Assembly (NCBI RefSeq): GCF_011046245.1
Contig: NZ_CP049241.1
Coordinates: forward strand, 2,496,001 to 2,560,000
Source: Allorhizobium pseudoryzae
Lineage (GTDB): Bacteria > Pseudomonadota > Alphaproteobacteria > Rhizobiales > Rhizobiaceae
DNA length: 64,000 nucleotides
Direction of reading: 5' to 3'
The position numbers and the translations under genes were made by a program. The notes under the pieces are model-generated. The model did no database searches. It worked only from the letters and a program-made list of their open reading frames with translations, and was not told the DNA's origin. Shown here piece after piece: positions 40,641-49,364 of the stretch; positions within the stretch are counted from its first letter, which is position 1; each line of letters opens with the position of its first letter.

Positions 40641-40946
40641 TCAGGCGAAAGGCAGGTGGCGCAGCAGCAGGGCTGCGCCCCAACCGGCTGCGATCAACAG
40701 CAGGCCGGGATGCTTGAGCCCGACCAGAAGGGCAACGATCATCGCGACCTTGACGTCCCAGCCGCCATCGAAGAAGGCGGGTGCGACGAGCGTGGTCAGG
40801 ACGGCCGCCGGCACGGCGTTGAGCGCCGTTTCCATCCGCGGCGGAATGCGCGACATGCGGGTGACGAGCACGTAACCGGCAATACGGGTGACGTAGGTCG
40901 CAAGCCCCGCGGCAAAGATGATGAGCGTGGTGTGCAGATCCATCAT
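40641..40946 (-). CDS. azlD: AzlD family branched-chain amino acid exporter subunit
   Basis: A 101-residue membrane protein with about four helices (LIIFAAGLATYVTRIAGYVL, then AVPAAVLTTLVAPAFF and two more). AzlD acts with AzlC in efflux of branched-chain amino acids or related compounds. The start at 40946 overlaps the azlC stop by 4 bp; a second ATG directly follows at 40943. A very long open frame that continues upstream on this strand is a shadow of azlC. Confidence 0.9.
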   Translation of the reverse strand: MMDLHTTLIIFAAGLATYVTRIAGYVLVTRMSRIPPRMETALNAVPAAVLTTLVAPAFFDGGWDVKVAMIVALLVGLKHPGLLLIAAGWGAALLLRHLPFA

Positions 40947-41656
40947 GGCTGATCCTCGCTCCTTACCGCATTGGTCGGCGTGTCGCGGTGGAAGAGGATC
41001 GCCGCCAGCACGCCCGCCAGCGCGCCGATGCTGACATGCCAGGGCGAGCCGACGGTGTGGGCGGCGAGGATCGAGGCGGCGGCACTGACCGGCACGACCA
41101 GCAGGAAGAGCGGCCGTTTGCGGAAACCGAGCACCAGGCCGAGGAAATAGACCGGCAGCAGCACATCCATGCCAAGCGCCGTCGGATCGCCGATCAGGCT
41201 GCCGAAAGCCGCGCCCAGCGCCGACGCGGCGACCCAGATGACATAGATGGTGAGCGCCATGCCGAGGTAGAAGCGCGGCTCCAGTTCTCCCTGCTGGTCC
41301 ACCCGGCGTGCGGATTCGGCAAACTGCGGATCGGTGAGGAAAAACAGGCTGACATAGCGGGTGATCGGCGAGAAATGCCGGATATGCGGGGCAAGGGCTG
41401 CCGAATAGAGGATGTGGCGGAAGTTGACGGCAAAGACCGACAGGATGATCAGCCAGGCGGGCACATGGCTGCCGAACATCTGCACGCCGACCAATTGGCT
41501 GGCGCCGGCAAAGATGATGCCGCTCATCAGGGTGGCATGAAGGGGTGTCACGCCTCCATCCACAGCCACGGCCCCGAACAGGAGGCCGAACGGGCTGGTC
41601 GAAAGGCCGATCACGAGCCCCTTGCGGGCGCCCTTCCAGGATATGGTGTCCAGCAT
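40943..41656 (-). CDS. azlC: AzlC family branched-chain amino acid permease
   Basis: A 237-residue membrane protein with five to seven helices. It begins MLDTISWKGARKGLVIGLS and has the AzlC pattern SGIIFAGASQLVGVQMF and the conserved NFRHILYSAALAPH. With AzlD it forms a two-subunit exporter; the homologous E. coli YgaZH exports valine. The start at 41656 was chosen over the upstream in-frame ATG at 41719 because the family begins here. No LRP/AzlB regulator is adjacent. Confidence 0.9.
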   Translation of the reverse strand: MLDTISWKGARKGLVIGLSTSPFGLLFGAVAVDGGVTPLHATLMSGIIFAGASQLVGVQMFGSHVPAWLIILSVFAVNFRHILYSAALAPHIRHFSPITRYVSLFFLTDPQFAESARRVDQQGELEPRFYLGMALTIYVIWVAASALGAAFGSLIGDPTALGMDVLLPVYFLGLVLGFRKRPLFLLVVPVSAAASILAAHTVGSPWHVSIGALAGVLAAILFHRDTPTNAVRSEDQP

Positions 41657-41757
41657 GGGCTGTCCTTGTTCGGTGAACCCGGCTCGTAACGCCGCAGAGA
41701 TGCGACCACAAGTCAGCAAAGCTGATGGAACGATGAGGGAAATTGAAACGGGCTCTG

Positions 41758-42384
41758 TCAGTCCGCCAGAATCTCGTCGCTATGGACAATCGCAACGCCT
41801 GCCTGACGCATCTCGGCGATCGCCGCCTTCACGCCGTCGGCCGCAATGCCGCGGCTGGCATCCTCGATGAATCGGACTTTTACGTCCGGCAGCATGGCGC
41901 GGGCATCCAGCGCCGAAAACTTGACGCAGTAATCGGTGGCAAGGCCGCAGACATCCAGTTCCGTCACCTGCTGGGCGCGCAGATAACCGGCAAGACCGGT
42001 GATGGCCGCCTGGTCGTTGTCGCGGAAAGCGGAATAGCTGTCGACGGCGGGGTTCTCGCCCTTCTGCTGGATATAGTCGAAGGCGTTCGTGTTGAGATCG
42101 GCGTGGAAGTCTGCGTCCGGCGTGCCCTGCACACAATGATCCGGCCACATCACCTGCGGCTGGCCGGAGAGCGTGCCCATGTCGAAGGGTTTGGCGCCGG
42201 CATGCTGCGAGGCGAAGCTGCCGTGATTGGCCGGGTGCCAGTCCTGCGAGGCGGTGATCAGGTCATAGGCGCCGTCCTCGATCAGCCGGTTGATGATCGT
42301 CACGATCGTGTCCCCCTCCGGCACCGGCAGGTTGCCGCCCGGGCAAAAACCGTTCTGGACATCGATGATCAGCAGGGCCTTCAT
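41758..42384 (-). CDS. pncA: Nicotinamidase/pyrazinamidase
   Basis: A 208-residue isochorismatase-fold hydrolase that deamidates nicotinamide to nicotinate for NAD salvage. The catalytic triad fits D8 (in IIDVQNGF), K108 (in QQKGENP) and C153 (in ATDYCVKF). Probable metal ligands are D48, H50 and H83. The cis-peptide region VCGLATDYCV is normal. Start 42384 gives MKALLIIDVQ. It is divergent from the YeeE/YedE gene and shares a 194-bp promoter region with it. Confidence 0.93.
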   Translation of the reverse strand: MKALLIIDVQNGFCPGGNLPVPEGDTIVTIINRLIEDGAYDLITASQDWHPANHGSFASQHAGAKPFDMGTLSGQPQVMWPDHCVQGTPDADFHADLNTNAFDYIQQKGENPAVDSYSAFRDNDQAAITGLAGYLRAQQVTELDVCGLATDYCVKFSALDARAMLPDVKVRFIEDASRGIAADGVKAAIAEMRQAGVAIVHSDEILAD

Positions 42385-42578
42385 GGTTGTCTCCAATTCT
42401 CCACTTGAGCACCATGCCAAGCAGGACGCGCGCAATCAAGCCGCCGTTGCCGCTGCGCGTCATCCTCCTCGCATCAGGCAAACTATTCCGGCAATCGCCG
42501 GTAACATTGGTAAGGCATGCTTCGAAGTGGAGGGCATGGCGACCTATCTTCGGCTCAGTCCTTTCAGGAGATTTCATC

Positions 42579-43805
42579 ATGGCTTTTGCACAGACTTCGC
42601 CCGCCGGGCGGGCGTCGAACCTTCCGCCACTCGGTGCGCCCGGCCTGGTCGCGCTGGTGGTGCTGGTCGTCGGCACACTTTGGCTTGGCGCTGCGTATGG
42701 AACCGCGCAAGGCGCGCTCTTCCTCATCGGCGGCGGTCTCGGGATTGCGCTTTATCACGCCGCCTTCGGTTTCACCTCCGCCTGGCGGGTGTTCATCGCC
42801 GAGGGCAGGGGGCGCGGCCTGCGCGTCCAGATGCTGCTGCTCGCGCTCGCGGTCATCCTGTTTTTCCCCGCGCTCTCCAGTGGAACGCTGTTCGGCCATG
42901 AGGTGCGCGGCAATATCTCTCCGGCCGGTATTGGCGTGATTGCCGGCGCCTTCATGTTCGGCATCGGCATGCAGCTTGGTGGCGGTTGCGCGTCTGGCAC
43001 GCTGTTTACCGCCGGCGGCGGCAATGCGCGCATGCTGGTGACGCTGTTCTTTTTCATCGTCGGGTCGCTCTTCGGCACGATCCACTTCGACTGGTGGGCA
43101 AGCCTGCCATCGCTCAAGCCCGTCTCGCTCTACCAGCCGTTCGGTGCGCTCGGCGGCATTGCGGTCTCGCTCCTCATCTTCGCCGCTATCGCCGCGCTGA
43201 CCATCTATGTCGAACGCCGCCGGCATGGCAGCCTTGAGCAGGAGGCGCCATCACCCCGTCAGGGCCTGCAGCGCTACCTGCGTGGCCCCTGGCCGCTGGT
43301 GGCGGGTGCCATTGCGCTCGTCACCCTCAACTTTCTGACGCTCGCCATTGCCGGCCGCCCCTGGGGTATCACTTCGGCCTTCGCGCTCTGGGGGGCGAAG
43401 GGCGCGCAACTCATCGGCATCGACCCGACGCAGTGGGCCTACTGGCAGACGCTGGGCAATGCCAAGGCGCTGGCGGCCAGCGTGTTCGCCGACATCACCT
43501 CCGTCATGGATTTCGGCATCATTGCCGGGGCCATGCTGGCGGCGGCGCTGGCGGGGCGGTTCGCACCCTCCTTCGACATTCCGCTACGCTCGGTGCTGGC
43601 GGCGGTCGCGGGCGGCCTGCTCCTTGGTTATGGCGCCCGTATTGCCTATGGCTGCAACATCGGCGCCTATTTCTCCGGCATCGCCTCGGGGAGCCTGCAC
43701 GGTTATCTCTGGGCGGTCGCGGCCTTTGCCGGCAACGTCATCGGCGTGCGTCTGAGGCCCTGGTTCTTCTTCGAACGCAGCGTGCCGCGCCGGGCGGATG
43801 GCTGA
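42579..43805 (+). CDS. YeeE/YedE family sulfur-compound transporter
   Basis: A 408-residue polytopic membrane protein of the YeeE/YedE (TsuA-like) family, whose studied members import thiosulfate. Two internally repeated halves each carry a family Cys motif: GGGCASGTLFTAGGGN in the first and YGCNIGAYFSGIASGSLHG in the second. A hydrophilic linker separates the halves (ERRRHGSLEQE). CAGGAG precedes ATG 42579. No rhodanese or TusA gene is next to it, so the substrate is open. Confidence 0.88.
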   Translation: MAFAQTSPAGRASNLPPLGAPGLVALVVLVVGTLWLGAAYGTAQGALFLIGGGLGIALYHAAFGFTSAWRVFIAEGRGRGLRVQMLLLALAVILFFPALSSGTLFGHEVRGNISPAGIGVIAGAFMFGIGMQLGGGCASGTLFTAGGGNARMLVTLFFFIVGSLFGTIHFDWWASLPSLKPVSLYQPFGALGGIAVSLLIFAAIAALTIYVERRRHGSLEQEAPSPRQGLQRYLRGPWPLVAGAIALVTLNFLTLAIAGRPWGITSAFALWGAKGAQLIGIDPTQWAYWQTLGNAKALAASVFADITSVMDFGIIAGAMLAAALAGRFAPSFDIPLRSVLAAVAGGLLLGYGARIAYGCNIGAYFSGIASGSLHGYLWAVAAFAGNVIGVRLRPWFFFERSVPRRADG

Positions 43806-44090
43806 AAAAGCCCTCAAATTGACAAAAGTGAAGCGAAGCTGCGGCATTTTCGACATCCTGCCGCGGCTTTGCCGCATTCACATTAAAGTTTAGCCCCATC
43901 GAACATATATCGCGTGAAAGGGACACACAGGGGCGCTTGTAAACACATTGGTTACCATAATCCGTCATTGTTTCAGCTTGTCAGCACACGAAGCTCGCTC
44001 TGTTCAGCGGGCGGTGAAGTGGTGCCGACAGCAGAGTTCCGGTCCGTTCGTGCCGGGTGTTTGTATGACGGGTAAAGGGTAACGCGTATC

Positions 44091-45458
44091 ATGGCATTGG
44101 CTTTTGCAGCGGCGCAGGCCGCATCTCCATCCCGCCGCCCATCCGTTTCCCGATCGAAACCCCCGTTGCAGTCCGGGCTCCTCAAGGCGACCGCTGCGCT
44201 CGGGTTGACCCTTGCCGTTGGTGGCTGGATGATCGGCGCCCTTGCCACCGTGCAGAGTGTCGCCTCGGTCAAGCCGCACGGATTTTCCTACGACCTGCGT
44301 GCATCGCTCGATCTGAAGCCGATCCTGGCACCGATGTCCGCTGAACAGCGGGCGCTGAAGATCGCCAAGTTCTCCCGCCTCTCGACACTGGCCGCGCCGA
44401 AGGGCGCGCGCCTGGAGGGGGCACATCTCGCGCATCTCGAAGCCCAGCGCCCGTCGGAAAGCACCGTCAAGGATACGCTGTCGCTCGCCTTCGCCCGTGA
44501 GCAGGCGGAAAAGCAATTTGCGGCACTCGCCGAAAAGCGGCCGGCGGATTCCGAAGTGAAGGGCGTGCTGGCCGCCGCCCTGCAGGATACGGTTCTGGTG
44601 GCGCCGCCGAGCGAGACCGCCTGGGACGCCAATCCGCCCGGCAATGCCGATGATGGCCAGGTGGAGGTTGCCGACCTGCAGAGCCCGGCGGAACTGGCCG
44701 TGGCCGAAGCAACCGGACCCATCGAAGACAACAGCCTGCCCATGGCCGGGCCGCTTCCGGTCGGACGTCCGCCGGCAAACGCACTGGCCATGGCAATCGC
44801 CCCGTCTGCCGCAAAACCGGCAGCCCGTGCGCCGGTCGTCGCAGCGGACGAAGACGAGGAAGAGGCGCCGAAGGCGCTCGCCTTCGCCAAGCCGGAAAAC
44901 CCGATGAAGAGCACGGCACGCTCCGTTCCGTGGCCGGATCAGGGCACCAAGATCGCCGTCTACGACATCACGGCGGGCAAGGTCTACATGCCGAGCGGTG
45001 CCGTCCTGGAAGCCCATTCCGGCATCGGCCCGATGCGCGACAACCCGAAATTCACCCATGTGAAGATGCGCGGACCGACACCGCCCGGCACCTATAAGCT
45101 GTCGATGCGCGAAAAGCCGTTTCACGGGGTTGCCGCCATCCGCCTGACGCCGACCGATGGCATTGCGCCCCTCGGCCGCACAGGGCTTCTGGCGCATACC
45201 TACCTGCTGCGCAGCGCGCCCGGCGATTCGCACGGCTGCGTCGCGTTTGCCCAGTACGACAAGTTCCTGAAGGCCTATCAGCGCGGTGAAGTCACCCACA
45301 TGATCATCGTGCCGCGGCATGACGGATCGATCCCGATGGCGGCGCTGCGCAAGATCAACCCGCGCGCCAGCACGTCGTCCAACGTCGCGGCAACGCCGGT
45401 TTCGTCGGACGGCGACAACCGCCGTACGCTGATGGATTATCTGAAGAACGACGGCTGA
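44091..45458 (+). CDS. DUF2778 (Tlde1-like L,D-transpeptidase) protein with N-terminal membrane anchor
   Basis: A 455-residue protein. A transmembrane helix at about residues 30-55 follows a basic N terminus. A long Ala/Pro/Glu-rich stretch (about 60-280) leads to a C-terminal DUF2778 domain with H369 and S380-H-G-C383, the catalytic pattern of L,D-transpeptidases. Tlde1 proteins of this family are type VI secretion effectors of about 170 residues that alter peptidoglycan precursors. Here a membrane anchor and the absence of immunity or T6SS genes suggest a resident periplasmic cell-wall enzyme instead. It is convergent with the M20 gene. Confidence 0.8.
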   Translation: MALAFAAAQAASPSRRPSVSRSKPPLQSGLLKATAALGLTLAVGGWMIGALATVQSVASVKPHGFSYDLRASLDLKPILAPMSAEQRALKIAKFSRLSTLAAPKGARLEGAHLAHLEAQRPSESTVKDTLSLAFAREQAEKQFAALAEKRPADSEVKGVLAAALQDTVLVAPPSETAWDANPPGNADDGQVEVADLQSPAELAVAEATGPIEDNSLPMAGPLPVGRPPANALAMAIAPSAAKPAARAPVVAADEDEEEAPKALAFAKPENPMKSTARSVPWPDQGTKIAVYDITAGKVYMPSGAVLEAHSGIGPMRDNPKFTHVKMRGPTPPGTYKLSMREKPFHGVAAIRLTPTDGIAPLGRTGLLAHTYLLRSAPGDSHGCVAFAQYDKFLKAYQRGEVTHMIIVPRHDGSIPMAALRKINPRASTSSNVAATPVSSDGDNRRTLMDYLKNDG

Positions 45459-45467
45459 GGTGCTGCC

Positions 45468-46613
45468 TCAGCCGAGCAGGTCCTCGGCGATCCGCAGGAA
45501 GATGCGCGAACCGATCTCAATCAGCGCATCCGGGAAGTCATAATCGGGATTGTGCAGGGCCGGGTGGTTTTCGCCGGAGCCTAAAAAGAACATCGCGGAT
45601 TTCGAGACCGTGCCGAATCGGCCGAAATCCTCCGAGGCGCGAAACGCCTTGCCGTCCTCGAACGGCAATTCTTCCGCCGCGATCGCCCGGCGGATCATGG
45701 CGGCGGCCTCCGCATCATTGCGGCAATGGCCGAACTCATCGTGATAACGGAACGTGACGCCGAGGCCATGCGCCTCCGCCGCCTCGCGCGCCAAGCCCTC
45801 GGCCTTCTCCTTGAGTGCCGCCATCTGATCGTCGGACACGGTGCGCAAGGTCACCCAGATCTCGCCGTCGCCCGGTGCAATCCCGAAGGCCGCTTCGCCG
45901 ATCGTGACATGGGTGACGGTCGCGAGCGTCAGGTCGCCGTCGTCGAGTGTACCCTTTGCCAGTGTGGCAAAGGCTGGAATGAGGGCGGCAATCGCGGGGC
46001 CGGGCGAAATCCCGGTCTCCGGCATCGAGGCATGCGCCGTCTTGCCGGTCAGACGGATCATCAAGCCGGAGGAGGCACAGTTCGCCGGTCCGTCCTTGAT
46101 CCAGCTTCTGCCGAGCGCAATGCCCGGCATGTTGTGCCACGCAAAGGAAAAATCCGGCGTCAGCGGCTTGAACTTGGCATCCGCGAGCACGGCCGCCGCG
46201 CCCGCGCCGTTTTCCTCCGCCGGCTGGAACAGCAGCACCACGCGGCCGCGTGCCGGACGTTTGCGCTGGAAGGCGAGGGCGAGGGCGCCGAGCGTTGCCA
46301 TATGCCCGTCATGGCCGCACATATGCCCCTTGCCCGCGATCCGCGACCGATAGGGCAGGTCGGAGATTTCGGCGATGGGCAGCCCATCGAGTTCGGCGCG
46401 GAACATGACGGTCGGACCCGGCGCGTGGCCGCTGAACACCGCCGCAACCCCGGTGCCGCCAAGGCCGGTGACGATCATATCCGGCTCTGTCGTCTCCAGG
46501 AAACGCACGACCTCCGCCGCCGTCTGATGCTCCTCGCCGGAGACCTCCGGCATCGTGTGGAGATGGCGGCGCCAGGAGGTGAGGTCGGCGAGATCGGAGG
46601 CGGTGAGGGTCAT
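45468..46613 (-). CDS. M20 family amidohydrolase
   Basis: A 381-residue metal-dependent hydrolase of the M20D branch (hippurate hydrolase, IAA-amino acid hydrolase, N-acyl-amino acid amidohydrolase). Metal-binding signatures are GHMCGHDGHMATLGAL and QPAEENGAGAAA; HNMPGIALG and a HNPDYDFPD end are also typical. A lid domain occupies about residues 180-290. Substrate is unknown. ATG 46613 overlaps the helicase stop by 4 bp, so it is in the same operon and translationally coupled. The open frame extends upstream into the helicase gene but has no family content there. Confidence 0.88.
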   Translation of the reverse strand: MTLTASDLADLTSWRRHLHTMPEVSGEEHQTAAEVVRFLETTEPDMIVTGLGGTGVAAVFSGHAPGPTVMFRAELDGLPIAEISDLPYRSRIAGKGHMCGHDGHMATLGALALAFQRKRPARGRVVLLFQPAEENGAGAAAVLADAKFKPLTPDFSFAWHNMPGIALGRSWIKDGPANCASSGLMIRLTGKTAHASMPETGISPGPAIAALIPAFATLAKGTLDDGDLTLATVTHVTIGEAAFGIAPGDGEIWVTLRTVSDDQMAALKEKAEGLAREAAEAHGLGVTFRYHDEFGHCRNDAEAAAMIRRAIAAEELPFEDGKAFRASEDFGRFGTVSKSAMFFLGSGENHPALHNPDYDFPDALIEIGSRIFLRIAEDLLG

Positions 46614-49108
46614 CCGACTTTCTCCACAAACCCGTCCAGCACGCGTTTTTGCCCCGCGCGGTCGAAATCGATGGTCAGCTTGTTGCCTTCCACGGTCACC
46701 ACATTGCCATTGCCGAACTTGATGTGGAACACGCGGTCGCCGACCGCGAACTTCGACGGCTGGTCGGCGACGGACTTGGCGATGAGTTCTCCCTCGATCG
46801 TCTTCGTGCGCGGTCCGCTTTCGCCGTAGCCGATGCGCTCCACCGCGTGGCCGGAGCGGCTGCCCCAGTTGTCGCGCGTCGCATCGCTTTTGTTGGCCTG
46901 GGCGCGTTTCCAGCCGGGCGTCGAATAGGAATTGGCAAAGGGATCGGCCTTGTCGAAGCGCGATTGGCCGTAACCGCCGCGGCCATAGCCGCCATATCCG
47001 CTGTCGGCTTCTGCCACATCGACATGGGCCGGCGGCAGTTCGTCGAGGAAGCGCGAGGGCATGGTGGATTGCCAGAGGCCGTGGATGCGCCGGTTGGAGA
47101 CGAACCAGATATGGCAGCGGCGTTTGGCGCGTGTGAGGCCGACATAGGCGAGGCGGCGTTCTTCCTCCAGCCCGGAGCGGCCACCTTCGTCGAGCGCCCG
47201 CTGGTGCGGAAACAGGCCTTCCTCCCAGCCGGGCAGGAAGACGGTATCGAACTCCAGCCCCTTGGCCGAATGCAGCGTCATGATTGAGACGGCATCCATC
47301 TCCTCGTTCTGCTCGGCATCCATGACCAGCGAGACGTGTTCGAGGAAGCCGCGCAGGCTCTCGAAGGCCTCCATCGAGCGGATGAGTTCCTTCAGGTTTT
47401 CGAGCCTTCCCGGTGCTTCCGCCGACTTGTCGTTCTTCCACATGTCGGTGTAACCCGACTCGTCGAGGATCTGCTCGGCCAGCTCCGTATGGGGCGTTGT
47501 TTCAAGCAGTTCCGACCAGCGCTTGAAACTTTGAATCACGTCGAACAGCGCCTTGCGCGCTTTCGGTTTCAGTTCGTCGGTCTCGATCATGTCGCTGGCA
47601 GCCGCCAGCATCGGAATGTCGCGGGCGCGGGCGTAATCATGCAGCGCGCGCACCGTCGTGTCGCCCAGGCCACGCTTCGGCGTGTTGACGATCCGCTCGA
47701 AGGCAAGATCGTCCGCCGGCTGGCAGACCATGCGGAAATAGGCCATCGCATCGCGGATTTCGAGTCGCTCGTAGAAGCGCGGGCCGCCGATGACGCGGTA
47801 ATTCAGGCCAAGCGTGACGAACCGGTCTTCGAATTCGCGCATCTGGAAGGAAGCACGCACCAGGATCGCCATGTCGTTCAGATTGTGCTTCTTGCCGGAG
47901 GCATCGCCGCGCTGCAGCTGCTCGATCGTTTCACCGACGGCGCGCGCCTCTTCTTCCGAGTCCCAGGCGGCGTGCACCACCACCTTTTCGTCGTCCGGTT
48001 CGGAGCGTTCGGTGAACAGCGTCTTGCCGAGCCGTCCTTCGTTATGGGCGATCAGATGGCCGGCGGCGCCGAGGATGTGTTCGGTGGAGCGGTAGTTGCG
48101 CTCCAGCCGGATGACCTTGGCGCCCGGAAAATCCTTTTCGAAGCGCAGGATGTTGTCGACTTCCGCGCCGCGCCAGCCATAGATCGACTGGTCGTCGTCG
48201 CCGACGCAGCAGACGTTCTGGGCGACATCCTTCGGCCGCTGGGCAAGCAGCCTCAGCCACATATATTGAGCGGTGTTGGTGTCCTGGTACTCGTCCACCA
48301 GGATATAACGGAAGCGCTGGTGGTATTCCTTCAGGATATCCGGGTTGCGGCGGAAAAGATCGATCGGATGCAGCAAAAGGTCGCCGAAATCGCAGGCGTT
48401 CAGCGTCTTCAGCCGCGCCTGGTAGGCGGCGTAGAGCTCGCGGCCTTTGCCATTGCCGAAGGCGCGGGCATCGCCCTCCGGAATGTCCTTCGGTGTCAGG
48501 CCCTTGTTCTTCCAGCCGTCGATCATGCCGGCAAACTGGCGGGCCGGCCAGCGTTTGTCGTCGAGGCCTTCCGCCTGGATCAGCTGCTTGACGAGGCGGA
48601 TGACGTCGTCGGTGTCGAGAATGGTGAAATCGGAGCGCAGGCCGGCCAGTTCCGCATGCCGGCGCAGCAGTTTCACGCCGATCGAGTGGAAGGTGCCGAG
48701 CCAGGGCATGCCTTCGACCGCACCGCCGACGAGGACGCCGATGCGCTCCTTCATCTCGCGCGCCGCCTTGTTGGTGAAGGTCACGGCCAGGATCTGGCTC
48801 GGGAAGGCGCGGCCGGTGGCGAGGATATGGGCGATGCGGGTGGTCAGAACCCGTGTCTTGCCGGTGCCGGCGCCGGCGAGCACCAGAACGGGACCGTCAA
48901 GGCTTTCCACCGCTTCGCGCTGTTCCGGGTTGAGGCCGGAGAGATAGTCCGGTGCCCGGTTCTGGTCGCGGGCGGCCATGGCGCGCGCGGCAATGCCAAG
49001 GCCGCCGGTGGCCGGCGGTTGCGGGGCAGGGGACTGGCCGGGCTTGTGGCGCGGGGCGTGATCCGGCTCTTCATCGAAGAACGGAATGTCATCGAAACTG
49101 TTCGTCAT
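46610..49108 (-). CDS. UvrD/PcrA-type ATP-dependent DNA helicase
   Basis: An 832-residue superfamily 1A helicase. The N-terminal 55 residues are a disordered Pro-rich extension. Walker A is AGAGTGKT (residues 78-85), followed by VDEYQDTNTAQY (motif II), GDDDQSIYGWRGA (motif III) and VSIMTLHSAKGLEFDTVFLPG (motif V-like; seen within the C-terminal third). The final 60 residues contain a KVDRVFHIKFGNG-like tudor-type fold (GDRVFHIKFGNGNVVTVEG), common in UvrD and PcrA. Its role is in nucleotide excision and mismatch repair. It is followed by the overlapping M20 gene, an unusual pairing. Confidence 0.93.
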   Translation of the reverse strand: MTNSFDDIPFFDEEPDHAPRHKPGQSPAPQPPATGGLGIAARAMAARDQNRAPDYLSGLNPEQREAVESLDGPVLVLAGAGTGKTRVLTTRIAHILATGRAFPSQILAVTFTNKAAREMKERIGVLVGGAVEGMPWLGTFHSIGVKLLRRHAELAGLRSDFTILDTDDVIRLVKQLIQAEGLDDKRWPARQFAGMIDGWKNKGLTPKDIPEGDARAFGNGKGRELYAAYQARLKTLNACDFGDLLLHPIDLFRRNPDILKEYHQRFRYILVDEYQDTNTAQYMWLRLLAQRPKDVAQNVCCVGDDDQSIYGWRGAEVDNILRFEKDFPGAKVIRLERNYRSTEHILGAAGHLIAHNEGRLGKTLFTERSEPDDEKVVVHAAWDSEEEARAVGETIEQLQRGDASGKKHNLNDMAILVRASFQMREFEDRFVTLGLNYRVIGGPRFYERLEIRDAMAYFRMVCQPADDLAFERIVNTPKRGLGDTTVRALHDYARARDIPMLAAASDMIETDELKPKARKALFDVIQSFKRWSELLETTPHTELAEQILDESGYTDMWKNDKSAEAPGRLENLKELIRSMEAFESLRGFLEHVSLVMDAEQNEEMDAVSIMTLHSAKGLEFDTVFLPGWEEGLFPHQRALDEGGRSGLEEERRLAYVGLTRAKRRCHIWFVSNRRIHGLWQSTMPSRFLDELPPAHVDVAEADSGYGGYGRGGYGQSRFDKADPFANSYSTPGWKRAQANKSDATRDNWGSRSGHAVERIGYGESGPRTKTIEGELIAKSVADQPSKFAVGDRVFHIKFGNGNVVTVEGNKLTIDFDRAGQKRVLDGFVEKVG

Positions 49109-49131
49109 CAGGCCAATCTAATGATTCCGGA

Positions 49132-49156
49132 AGAACATGGCCATAGAGCATGTTCT
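49132..49156. promoter_or_regulatory. Palindromic operator-like site upstream of the helicase gene
   Basis: AGAACATG (49132-49139) and CATGTTCT (49149-49156) form a perfect 8-bp inverted repeat with a 9-base spacer, 24 bp before the helicase start. It also holds a GTTC-N7-ATTC partial match to the alphaproteobacterial LexA box. Either a regulator binds here or it is an RNA hairpin. Confidence 0.45.
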
Positions 49157-49364
49157 GGTTTTATTCCAGCATGCGTCCGCAAGAGGCGCAAAATACGGCA
49201 GAACCAGCCGATCAAGCGGCAGGATTAAGGCCGCTAACGATGATTTCACGCCAGCGTGATGGTTTTCAGATTACAATTCGGCAAGGTTGCTCATCCAAGC
49301 ATTGCCGAACAACCGTAGAGACATGATACTTCGCCCGAAAATTGTTCTCCCCTCGGAGTTGTGA

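Noticed and set aside
44091..45458. DUF2778 gene as a type VI secretion effector with immunity
   Set aside because: No hcp, vgrG, PAAR or immunity gene is near and the protein has a membrane anchor.
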